The notes beneath the pieces were generated by a model that was not told the DNA's origin, did not search any database, and saw only the letters and a list, made by a program, of their open reading frames with translations. The translations under genes and the position numbers were made by a program. A stretch of 11,934 bases of DNA, from positions 1 to 11,934 of the forward strand of contig JBAZFO010000036.1 in NCBI GenBank assembly GCA_041653315.1, given 5' to 3'. The first letter of the stretch is position 1; the number at the start of each line of letters is the position of its first letter. The DNA is from Candidatus Micrarchaeia archaeon. GTDB taxonomy: Archaea > Micrarchaeota > Micrarchaeia > Anstonellales > JAHKLY01. Positions 7,087 through 11,934 of the stretch are shown here, piece by piece.

Positions 7087-7136
7087 TTTTTATGATATAA
7101 TTCTGACGTAATACCTCGCCGCTTAATTGGTGGCTT

Positions 7137-7870
7137 AAGAGAGAGTTCCTTATTTTTAATTTAAACAGGCGGAAATGTACTCTTTCCCTAGTTTTATAAA
7201 TGTTATAATGGAAAAACTAAATATGAGTGCAGAATTGTTTTATCTTTTGGGTGCTTTACGAGATGGTTCTTTACCAAAATGTAAAGTTAAAAAAGAGATT
7301 ACCTTTGCATCAGATATAAATAGAGAATGGCTTGAAATAGTTTCAAATATTGTTTCAAATACTTTCAATATATCTAAATCCAAATGTAAAATCTATAAAT
7401 TCAAAAGTAATAAAAGTAAACAATTTTGTTATAGATTAAAAGTTTATTCTTCTGACATATATAAAGAACTTTCAAAATATTATGTTCCAGGTAAACAAGT
7501 TTTTTGGAAAACTCCAAAAATTGTTAAAGATAGTTCATTAGAACTACAGAAACATTATATTGCAGGTTTTTATGATGCAGAAGGAGGTTGTAGAGATGTT
7601 GAAAAATTTAAATTAGGAATTACAAAATCAATGCATTGTTATTGTTCTATAACATGTAAACATTTTGATAAATATAATGAACCATTACAATTTATACAAA
7701 AAGTTCTTTTTAAATTTTCAATAAATTTTAAAATGTATAATTCTACAGAACTTGTATTTACTCATAGAAGAAATATTAAAAAGTTTTTTGATATATTACC
7801 ATTTAAACATCCATATAAAACAGGGAAATTAGAGGAATTATTATTGTTTTATGGAACTCTTTCTGCCAAA
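7137..7870 (+). mobile_element. archaeal 23S intron 2 with homing endonuclease gene
   Basis: A canonical BHB core is visible: intron helix AGAGAGAGTTCC (7138-7149) with GGAACTCTTTCT (7853-7864, one G-U), central helix TGGC (7131-7134) with GCCA (7865-7868), and 3-nt bulges TTA (7135-7137) and AAG (7869-7871). Cutting between bulge bases 2 and 3 gives GGTGGCTT-GCATGAATGG, which is the archaeal 23S consensus at E. coli about 1963/1964. The exon-side helix is weak. Only 25 nt of exon separate it from intron 1. Confidence 0.9.
7193..7200 (+). promoter_or_regulatory. TATA-like box for the intron 2 endonuclease
   Basis: TTTATAAA is centred about 26 bp upstream of the ATG at 7223. It is the main reason for preferring that start over the upstream ATGs at 7175 and 7208. 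Confidence 0.4.
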
Positions 7871-7876
7871 GCATGA
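7223..7876 (+). CDS. LAGLIDADG homing endonuclease of intron 2
   Basis: A 217-aa enzyme if started at 7223. The frame is also open from ATGs at 7175 (233 aa) and 7208; 7223 is preferred for its TATA spacing and because it begins just before the first motif. Motifs are LFYLLGALRDGSL (residues 5-17) and HYIAGFYDAEGGC (about 113-125), both with the acidic metal ligands kept. A lysine-rich stretch between them (KCKIYKFKSNKSK) suits DNA binding. It is closest in pattern to the endonucleases of introns 1 and 5. The reading frame leaves the intron: the predicted splice site falls exactly between codons at 7870/7871, and the stop TGA (7874-7876) is exon sequence, so free intron RNA would lack a stop. 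Confidence 0.87.
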   Translation: MSAELFYLLGALRDGSLPKCKVKKEITFASDINREWLEIVSNIVSNTFNISKSKCKIYKFKSNKSKQFCYRLKVYSSDIYKELSKYYVPGKQVFWKTPKIVKDSSLELQKHYIAGFYDAEGGCRDVEKFKLGITKSMHCYCSITCKHFDKYNEPLQFIQKVLFKFSINFKMYNSTELVFTHRRNIKKFFDILPFKHPYKTGKLEELLLFYGTLSAKA

Positions 7877-8148
7877 ATGGCGTAACGACTCTCCCACTGT
7901 CCCTGCTTTGGGCCTGGTGAACTCACTACGCGGTGAATATGCCGGGGACTCCTAGTGGGAAAAGAAGACCCCGTGGAGCTTTACTACAGTTTGTTGTTGG
8001 TATATGTGGATTGTTGCAGAGTGTAAGTGGGAGCCGTTATGTTGCTGGTTTCGGCTAGTAAATAGGCAATAATGTAACACCACTCAATAGTCTGCGTATG
8101 TCTAATCTTAATAAGAGACAGCAGCAGATGGGTAGTTCGGCTGGGAGT

Positions 8149-8775
8149 TTAATGGGCTAGACTAATATAGAAATTAAGCAAGGATTTTTTTTGCATTCCG
8201 AAATATTTAGAATTAGAATGACAAACTAAACTTTGAGGTAGAAAATTAATAAGAGAAGCAAATTTAATTATTTCAGATTTTTTTGAAATAATTATACCTT
8301 TCTTTGTTTTTCTACAGATAATATCTAATTTATTGAAGCAATTAACTAATTGATTTTTTAAAGAATCATTTAAACAAGCAATTTCAATGACACAAAAATG
8401 CGATTTTGTTGAATAAACACAACCATCACAAGAGCAAAATGCACTTAAAAAAGAGCATAAACAATTTTTATTTTCAATTATTTCTTTTGGAATAATTGGA
8501 GTAATTGAATTATTTTTTGTTGTAAAACTTTTACAATATTCAAATAAATTTAATGCAACTTTTTTTGAAAAATATCTTATTGATATTGCATTTGAACATT
8601 TATTTAATTTTGAATTTTCTAATAGATATATCTTTTTCATAAGTTTAGAAAATAAAATTAACATTCCTGAAATTTTATTTGTAAATTGAATACAATAAGT
8701 TTTTTTACTTTTGTCAAAGTAAATTGAACCATCTGAAAGAAGCATTCCAATTAAAAGTGCTTTATTTTTGTTCAT
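8149..8775 (-). CDS. LAGLIDADG homing endonuclease of intron 3, antisense to the rRNA
   Basis: This 208-aa protein has two LAGLIDADG-type helices: ALLIGMLLSDGSI (6-18, D15) and SFLSAFCSCDGCV (108-120, D117). The LLSDGS spelling and the early position of the first motif resemble the LAGLIDADG_2-like group rather than the GALRDG family of introns 1, 2 and 5, so this intron was probably acquired separately. It is cysteine-rich for its length. Being on the minus strand, it cannot be translated from pre-rRNA or excised intron and needs its own promoter; a fitting TATA box lies at 8797-8804. The stop TAA sits 3 nt inside the intron's 5' end. Acidic residues are present, so activity is plausible. 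Confidence 0.85.
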   Translation of the reverse strand: MNKNKALLIGMLLSDGSIYFDKSKKTYCIQFTNKISGMLILFSKLMKKIYLLENSKLNKCSNAISIRYFSKKVALNLFEYCKSFTTKNNSITPIIPKEIIENKNCLCSFLSAFCSCDGCVYSTKSHFCVIEIACLNDSLKNQLVNCFNKLDIICRKTKKGIIISKKSEIIKFASLINFLPQSLVCHSNSKYFGMQKKSLLNFYISLAH

Positions 8776-8796
8776 AATAAAATTATTTATTTTTTG

Positions 8797-8804
8797 TTTT
8801 TAAA
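8797..8804 (-). promoter_or_regulatory. TATA box for the antisense endonuclease
   Basis: TTTAAAAA on the minus strand is centred about 26 bp upstream of the ATG at 8775. There is no ribosome binding site, so a leaderless transcript starting at or next to the ATG is expected. Confidence 0.55.
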
Positions 8805-9109
8805 TGTATGCAAAGAGTATATTTCCGGCTTAATTTTTATACTAACCCCTTAGACCAGCAAGCGGTACACCCTCGAAAATGTAACAAGGGTGCCCAATGT
8901 TCAACTTAGAAGGGTCAGAAATCCTTCGTAAAGGGACAAAGACAAATGTTGGACTGACTGCGTTCCTAACAAAATCGAACGCAGAGACGAAAGTCGGGCT
9001 TAACGAACCTTGGAATCCTATTGATGAGGGCCCAAGCTGTCAGACAAGCTACCCCGGGGGTAACCGACTTGTCGCGGGCGAGAGTACCCATCGACCTCGC
9101 GGTTTGGTA

Positions 9110-9146
9110 TTTAAGTGAGTCATAGCAATATGTCACTTAACTAAAA
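9110..9146 (+). other. 37-nt mini-intron in the peptidyl-transferase region of 23S
   Basis: A complete BHB motif is formed by contiguous sequence: exon helix GCGGT (9099-9103) with ATCGC (9148-9152), central helix TTGG (9104-9107) with CTAA (9141-9144, one G-U), 3-nt bulges TAT (9108-9110) and AAC (9145-9147), and intron helix TTAAGTGA (9111-9118) with TCACTTAA (9133-9140) closed by a 14-nt loop. Standard cuts give GGTA-CATCGCTGTCGG, equal in length to E. coli 2494-2509, so the intron lies at about 2497/2498. It has no coding capacity. Removal leaves a downstream exon of 89 nt, exactly as expected. Confidence 0.88.
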
Positions 9147-9260
9147 CATCGCTGTCGGCTTAGGCTATCCTGGAGGTGCATTCGCTTCCAAGGGTTGGGT
9201 TGTTCATCCATCAAAAGCCTACATGAGCTGGGTTCACGTAGTCTACGCGAGTCGGGTAAA

Positions 9261-9268
9261 TTTATATA
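9261..9268 (+). promoter_or_regulatory. TATA box for the intron 5 endonuclease
   Basis: TTTATATA is centred about 25 bp upstream of the ATG at 9290, which lacks a ribosome binding site. Same leaderless layout as in the other HEG introns. Confidence 0.5.
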
Positions 9269-9289
9269 TTTTCCTTATAAAAAATAAAT

Positions 9290-10147
9290 ATGGAAGAAAT
9301 AGGAGAAGAACCAAAAATAAAAATAAACTTTAATGAATTTGAATTTCCTAATGATATGAGGGTTATTCTTTCTAAAAGTGAAATTATTACAAAAGGCATA
9401 AAAAAAATACAAGGGGTTAGTAGTTATCATTATTTAACTGGAAAAAGAAGTCCACCAATTTCTTTTATTAAAGAGATTGTTGATTCTAATGTATTAAATA
9501 ATTTATTAATTACTAATAAAGTTAAATTTGGACATGGAGGGAATGCAGCAAATGCTTTATTACCTTCACATTTAAATCCAAAATTAGCATATCTTGTAGG
9601 TGCGCTTAGAGATGGGAACATTAATTCTTGTGGTAAATATGAATTAAGTTATATACAAAAAAATATTAAATGGCTTAATTTTATTTCTGAATTAATTGTT
9701 CAAGTTTTTAATCCTAGTAATAAACCTAAAATTATTATTAGAGATAAAAACACACCAAAAGTAATAATTAGCAATAAACCAATTTGTGAATTTTTTAAAA
9801 TTGTTTTTGAAGTTCCAATTGGTAAAAAAGAAGAATGGTCAACACCAAACATTATATTGAAAAGTTCTAAAGAAATTCAAAAGTATTATATTAAAGGTTA
9901 TTTTGATGCAGATGGCATTTGCGGTAAACATCTTGGATTTTGTCAATTAAATTTTCAATCTTTAAAAGATTTAAAGACAATGTTAAAGAAATTTAATATT
10001 AATTGTACAAATACAATATCAGTTCGCAAATTAAAATCTGGAAAAAAGTTTTATTCATTATATATTAAAAAAGAACATTGGAATGATTTTTTTATGAAAA
10101 TAGGTTCATCTAATTCTTCTAAATTTACTCGATTCGTACAGAATTAA
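9290..10147 (+). CDS. LAGLIDADG homing endonuclease of intron 5 with an N-terminal HTH-like domain
   Basis: At 285 aa this is the longest of the four endonucleases. Residues 100-110 (AYLVGALRDGN, D108) and 199-209 (YYIKGYFDADG, D206/D208) are the LAGLIDADG helices. The region between them (PKIIIRDKNTPKVIIS, EEWSTPNIIL) parallels the intron 1 enzyme closely. An extra N-terminal segment of about 90 residues contains MRVILSKSEIITKGIKKIQG, then SSYHYLTGKRSPPISFIKEI (23-62). This reads like an XRE-type helix-turn-helix (the YLTGKRSPP turn is typical) and could add DNA contacts or autoregulation. A glycine-rich linker (FGHGGNAAN) joins the two parts. The stop at 10145-10147 lies 20 nt before the splice site. 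Confidence 0.88.
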   Translation: MEEIGEEPKIKINFNEFEFPNDMRVILSKSEIITKGIKKIQGVSSYHYLTGKRSPPISFIKEIVDSNVLNNLLITNKVKFGHGGNAANALLPSHLNPKLAYLVGALRDGNINSCGKYELSYIQKNIKWLNFISELIVQVFNPSNKPKIIIRDKNTPKVIISNKPICEFFKIVFEVPIGKKEEWSTPNIILKSSKEIQKYYIKGYFDADGICGKHLGFCQLNFQSLKDLKTMLKKFNINCTNTISVRKLKSGKKFYSLYIKKEHWNDFFMKIGSSNSSKFTRFVQN

Positions 10148-10460
10148 TTTCTGTGGCTACGGCCTAAAGTACGTCGCGAGACAGTACGGTAGTATCTACT
10201 GGGAGCGTTTCCACTTGAGAGGAAGGTCCAAAAAGTACGAAAGGAACCTTGGGTCGATGCCTCTGGTGTACCAGTTGTGCCAAAGCATTGCTGGGTAGCT
10301 ACGCATTATAGGATAAGAGCTGAAAGCATCTAAGCTCGAAGTCTATCTCAAGACTAGGTGGAGTAGGCGGTTATAATAGATAACTTTGATAGGATAGGGA
10401 TGTAAGCACTGAGTTCACACGAGGTGTTCAGTCCACTATTACTAAAGCCGTTTCATATCC

Positions 10461-10503
10461 AAGTAGGTGTCTCAAAAAAACTACCTCTTTCATTCTTACG
10501 CAT
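10461..10503 (+). other. 23S processing stem, 3' strand
   Basis: This strand pairs with 4255-4295 and, together with the upstream arm, brackets the rRNA. Its central block, AAAAAACTACCTC (10475-10487), is perfectly complementary to the 5' arm, and TACGCAT (10497-10503) closes the outer end. A 4-nt bulge and a 1-nt bulge lie on this side. Confidence 0.8.
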
Positions 10504-10514
10504 TTTTTCTTTTT
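10503..10514 (+). terminator. oligo-T terminator of the 23S transcript
   Basis: T6-C-T5 follows immediately after the processing stem, as expected for archaeal termination. The next gene is convergent. Confidence 0.55.
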
Positions 10515-10541
10515 AAAAAAAGATTAGTGGAAACTAGGTTT

Positions 10542-11934
10542 TTAATAACTTAAAATAAATTCCATTTTTTCTTTATTATCTAATTTTGCAAAACCTAATT
10601 TATCAAAATAAACTATCTCTTCTGACTTTAATTCAGTTGCGCTTTTTTCTATTTTTCCTTCAAATTTTTTTCCTTCTGAAGTTAATAAAGCTGCATTAAT
10701 GGAGTTATTTTTATATATCCAAATAATAGTTGGAATATCAATTGATTTTTTATCTTCTAATTTATTCACTTTTTTATCTAATCTTATATTCATTAAATTT
10801 TTCATTCTAATTTCTTTTTCTTTATATTTATCAAAATCTTCTTTTTCAATAAAATATTTTTCCTCTTCAATTTCAAGTTCTTGTGGATTTTTTATAAAAT
10901 TTAAATGAGTTGCATTGTCTTTTATGTATTTTGTATTTATTTTATATAGGATATTCCAATCTAGATTTGAATCTGTTGGTTTTAATCCTATTTGTATCAT
11001 ATATTCTCTAATTGCTTCTGGTTGGATTCCTCTTCTTTTTAGAGCACCTAATGTAGGTAATTGAATATCGTCCCATCCAGAGATTTCTCCTTTTATTATT
11101 GCATTTCTAATATCAGATTTATGTGCAAATTTATCAGATAATTTTAAAATTCCAGATTCTTTAAAATGTGGTTCTTTCCAATTGAAGTATTGATAAATAT
11201 ATTTTTGTTTTATCCCATTTAATTCATGTTCTTTACCTCGTATTACTAAAGTAATACCCATTAAATGATCATCAATTGCGCAAGAAAAATTATATAACGG
11301 CCATACTCTGTATTTATTTTTAGTTAATGGGTGTTCTTCATCTATTATTCTAAATGCAGGCCAATCTCTTATTGAAGAATTAGGGTGTTTTATATCAGTT
11401 TTTATTCTTAAAACTGCTTCTCCCTCTTTATAGCTTGTTTTCATTTTTTCCCATTCTTTTAAATTGTCTTCAATTGTTCTTTTTCTACATGTACAAGCAA
11501 TTCCTTTTTCTCTATTTTTTTTCATTTCTTCATGTGGACATATGCAAACATAAGCTTTATCCATTTTAATTAATTGTTCTGCATAATCATAATAAATTTC
11601 TAGTCTTTCACTTTGTTTTATAGTCTGTTCTATTTTACATCCCAACCATTTGATGTCTTGAGGGATCTTTTCATATGCTTCTAGAAGTGGTTTTTTTGTT
11701 TTTGGGTCTGTATCTTCTAATCTAATATAAAATTTTCCATTGTATGTTTTAGCATATTCATCACATAAAATAATTTGTTTTGCATGACCTAAATGTAAAA
11801 TTCCTCCAGGATTTGGTGCAATTCTTGTATTTACTTTTTCTCCTTTTTCACCAAAATCTAATTTTGGTAATCCTTCTCTTTCTTTTTTCTCTGTTATATA
11901 TTCATACTTTTTCATTTCCTTTTCAATTTCTTCT
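10542..11934 (-). CDS. gltX: glutamyl-tRNA synthetase, archaeal type (5' end outside window)
   Basis: A class I aminoacyl-tRNA synthetase that charges tRNA-Glu (in many archaea also tRNA-Gln, for later amidation). Residues are counted from the methionine at 11915. The HIGH-type motif is in APNPGGILHLGH (33-44), IRLEDTDP (64-71) is the binding loop, a likely zinc knuckle has C124, C126, C141 and C143, and the KMSKS position reads FAHKS (263-267). GWDDxxLPTLxALKRRGIQPEAI (280 onward) is diagnostic of the archaeal/eukaryotic-type GluRS-GlnRS group, and a beta-barrel anticodon domain follows. The frame stays open upstream of that methionine to the window edge, and archaeal GluRS normally has about 90-100 residues before HIGH. 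The true start therefore lies outside and the methionine at 11915 is internal. The 3' end converges on the 23S gene. Confidence 0.93.
   Translation of the reverse strand, partial: EEIEKEMKKYEYITEKKEREGLPKLDFGEKGEKVNTRIAPNPGGILHLGHAKQIILCDEYAKTYNGKFYIRLEDTDPKTKKPLLEAYEKIPQDIKWLGCKIEQTIKQSERLEIYYDYAEQLIKMDKAYVCICPHEEMKKNREKGIACTCRKRTIEDNLKEWEKMKTSYKEGEAVLRIKTDIKHPNSSIRDWPAFRIIDEEHPLTKNKYRVWPLYNFSCAIDDHLMGITLVIRGKEHELNGIKQKYIYQYFNWKEPHFKESGILKLSDKFAHKSDIRNAIIKGEISGWDDIQLPTLGALKRRGIQPEAIREYMIQIGLKPTDSNLDWNILYKINTKYIKDNATHLNFIKNPQELEIEEEKYFIEKEDFDKYKEKEIRMKNLMNIRLDKKVNKLEDKKSIDIPTIIWIYKNNSINAALLTSEGKKFEGKIEKSATELKSEEIVYFDKLGFAKLDNKEKMEFILSY

Larger units (their letters stand above)
6309..7111 (+). 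mobile_element. archaeal 23S intron 1 with homing endonuclease gene
   Basis: The intron interrupts the conserved GGTAGCGTAA-TACC at E. coli position about 1938/1939. The intron helix CAGAATTATATC (6310-6321) pairs perfectly with GATATAATTCTG (7094-7105). A central helix GCGT (6303-6306) with ACGT (7106-7109), a 3-nt bulge AAA (6307-6309), a 2-3-nt bulge AA(T) (7110-7112) and an exon stem GGT(A)/(T)ACC complete a slightly relaxed BHB motif. Cuts were chosen between the second and third bulge bases, which restores the rRNA consensus. The boundary could slide by up to three bases because TAA is repeated at both ends. Confidence 0.85.
8146..8861 (+). mobile_element. archaeal 23S intron 3 in the P loop, with antisense endonuclease gene
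   Basis: The BHB motif is central helix GCTG (8140-8143) with CAGC (8856-8859), bulges GGA (8144-8146) and AAG (8860-8862), and intron helix GTTTAA-T-GGG (8147-8156) with CCC-C-TTAGAC (8847-8855 region). A second paired block farther in is ATTAAGC with GCTTAAT. Standard cuts restore CTGGG-GCGG, the universal P-loop sequence, placing the intron at about E. coli 2252/2253. Nearly all of the intron is taken up by an endonuclease gene on the opposite strand. Confidence 0.88.
9236..10167 (+). mobile_element. archaeal 23S intron 5 with homing endonuclease gene
   Basis: Intron helix CGTAGTC (9237-9243) pairs with GGCTACG (10155-10161), followed by TACG with CGTA, CGAG with CTCG and TAAATTT with AAATTTA farther in. 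The central helix is GGGT (9230-9233) with GCCT (10162-10165, two G-U), and the bulges are TCA (9234-9236) and AAA (10166-10168). Cuts give GGGTTC-AGTACG, the same length as E. coli GGGUUUAGAACG, at about 2586/2587. The exon-side helix is poor, so the junction may be off by one or two bases. A small hairpin CAGAA/TTCTG (10138-10152) sits in the 3' arm. Confidence 0.82.
4296..10460 (+). rRNA. 23S ribosomal RNA, split by five introns
   Basis: Recognised by hand from conserved blocks, including GAAACATCTTAGTA, GGCTTAGAAGCAGCCA, TTAAGGTAGCG, AAGACCCCGTGGAGCTTTACT, TGGGTAGTTCGGCTGGG, GTAGTATCTACTGGG and AAGCATCTAAGCTCGAA. Predicted exons are 4296-6308, 7112-7136, 7871-8145, 8862-9109, 9147-9235 and 10168-10460, which total about 2943 nt. 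The exons of 25 and 89 nt equal E. coli 1939-1963 and 2498-2586 exactly, supporting the splice sites. Ends are placed at helix 1 (GGGTATG with CATATCC) and could be off by several bases. Several near-invariant bases differ from consensus. No 16S, 5S or tRNA gene adjoins it. Splicing would need the tRNA-splicing endonuclease and RtcB ligase, which are not in this window. Confidence 0.95.

Noticed and set aside
8897..9118. 73-codon plus-strand frame in 23S exon 4
   Set aside because: It coincides with conserved domain V sequence and runs into the mini-intron; coding is not plausible.
4255..10503. Canonical BHB motif within the 23S processing stem
   Set aside because: The helix has bulges of 3, 4 and 1 nt, but none are spaced as 3-4-3 on opposite strands; no cut site is claimed.
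10699..10908. 69-codon plus-strand frame within gltX
   Set aside because: Hydrophobic F/I/L/S-rich product typical of the complement of a lysine-rich gene; gltX is well supported here.
1..11934. CRISPR array, insertion sequence or transposase
   Set aside because: No regularly spaced direct repeats, terminal inverted repeats with a transposase, or DDE/HUH-type motifs were seen on either strand.

Overview
The window is AT-rich and reads as a chromosome segment of an archaeon, most likely a DPANN lineage (Woesearchaeota/Pacearchaeota-like). The grounds are TTTATAAA/TTTAAAAA TATA boxes about 26 bp upstream of leaderless starts, GAGGTGA/GGTGA ribosome binding sites, an archaeal-type glutamyl-tRNA synthetase, a UPF0292-type Toprim protein, and an archaeal-pattern 23S rRNA interrupted by introns with bulge-helix-bulge (BHB) splice motifs. 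The lineage is an inference; no 16S rRNA is present to test it.

Left part (1-4021). The end of a small HEPN-like gene is followed 13 nt later by a bacterial-type tRNA-guanine transglycosylase (tgt). Next comes a cluster of a VapB-like antitoxin, a PIN toxin and a CPYC glutaredoxin, apparently one transcript. Two minus-strand genes follow: an unrecognised 127-aa protein and a Toprim protein. The Toprim gene is divergent from an AbrB-type antitoxin/PIN toxin pair, and two AT-rich palindromes lie in the shared promoter region. With the HEPN remnant this makes a toxin-antitoxin-dense stretch.

Centre (4022-10515). A 23S rRNA gene has its own promoter and a structured leader, and no 16S or 5S rRNA or tRNA is next to it. 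A long flanking processing stem (about 4255-4302 with 10454-10503) brackets the gene. The gene spans about 6.2 kb because I resolve five introns: 6309-7111, 7137-7870, 8146-8861, 9110-9146 and 9236-10167. Removing them leaves about 2943 nt, close to a normal 23S. The exons of 25 and 89 nt equal the lengths expected from E. coli numbering. Four introns carry LAGLIDADG homing endonuclease genes, one of them antisense to the rRNA. The fifth is only 37 nt, has a complete BHB motif, and sits in the peptidyl-transferase ring. All four endonuclease genes have TATA-like boxes about 26 bp from a start codon, which suggests expression independent of rRNA transcription.

The 23S exons differ from near-universal sequence at several functional sites: an A-to-C change at the equivalent of A2503, a C/A swap at the 2453-2499 pair, and a GAAA instead of GAGA sarcin-ricin tetraloop. 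Two of the changed bases are the ones that pair in the BHB exon helix of the 37-nt intron. This link between a mini-intron and altered catalytic-centre sequence is the most unusual thing in the window.

Right end (10542-11934). gltX (GluRS) lies on the minus strand, convergent with the 23S gene, and its 5' end runs off the window.
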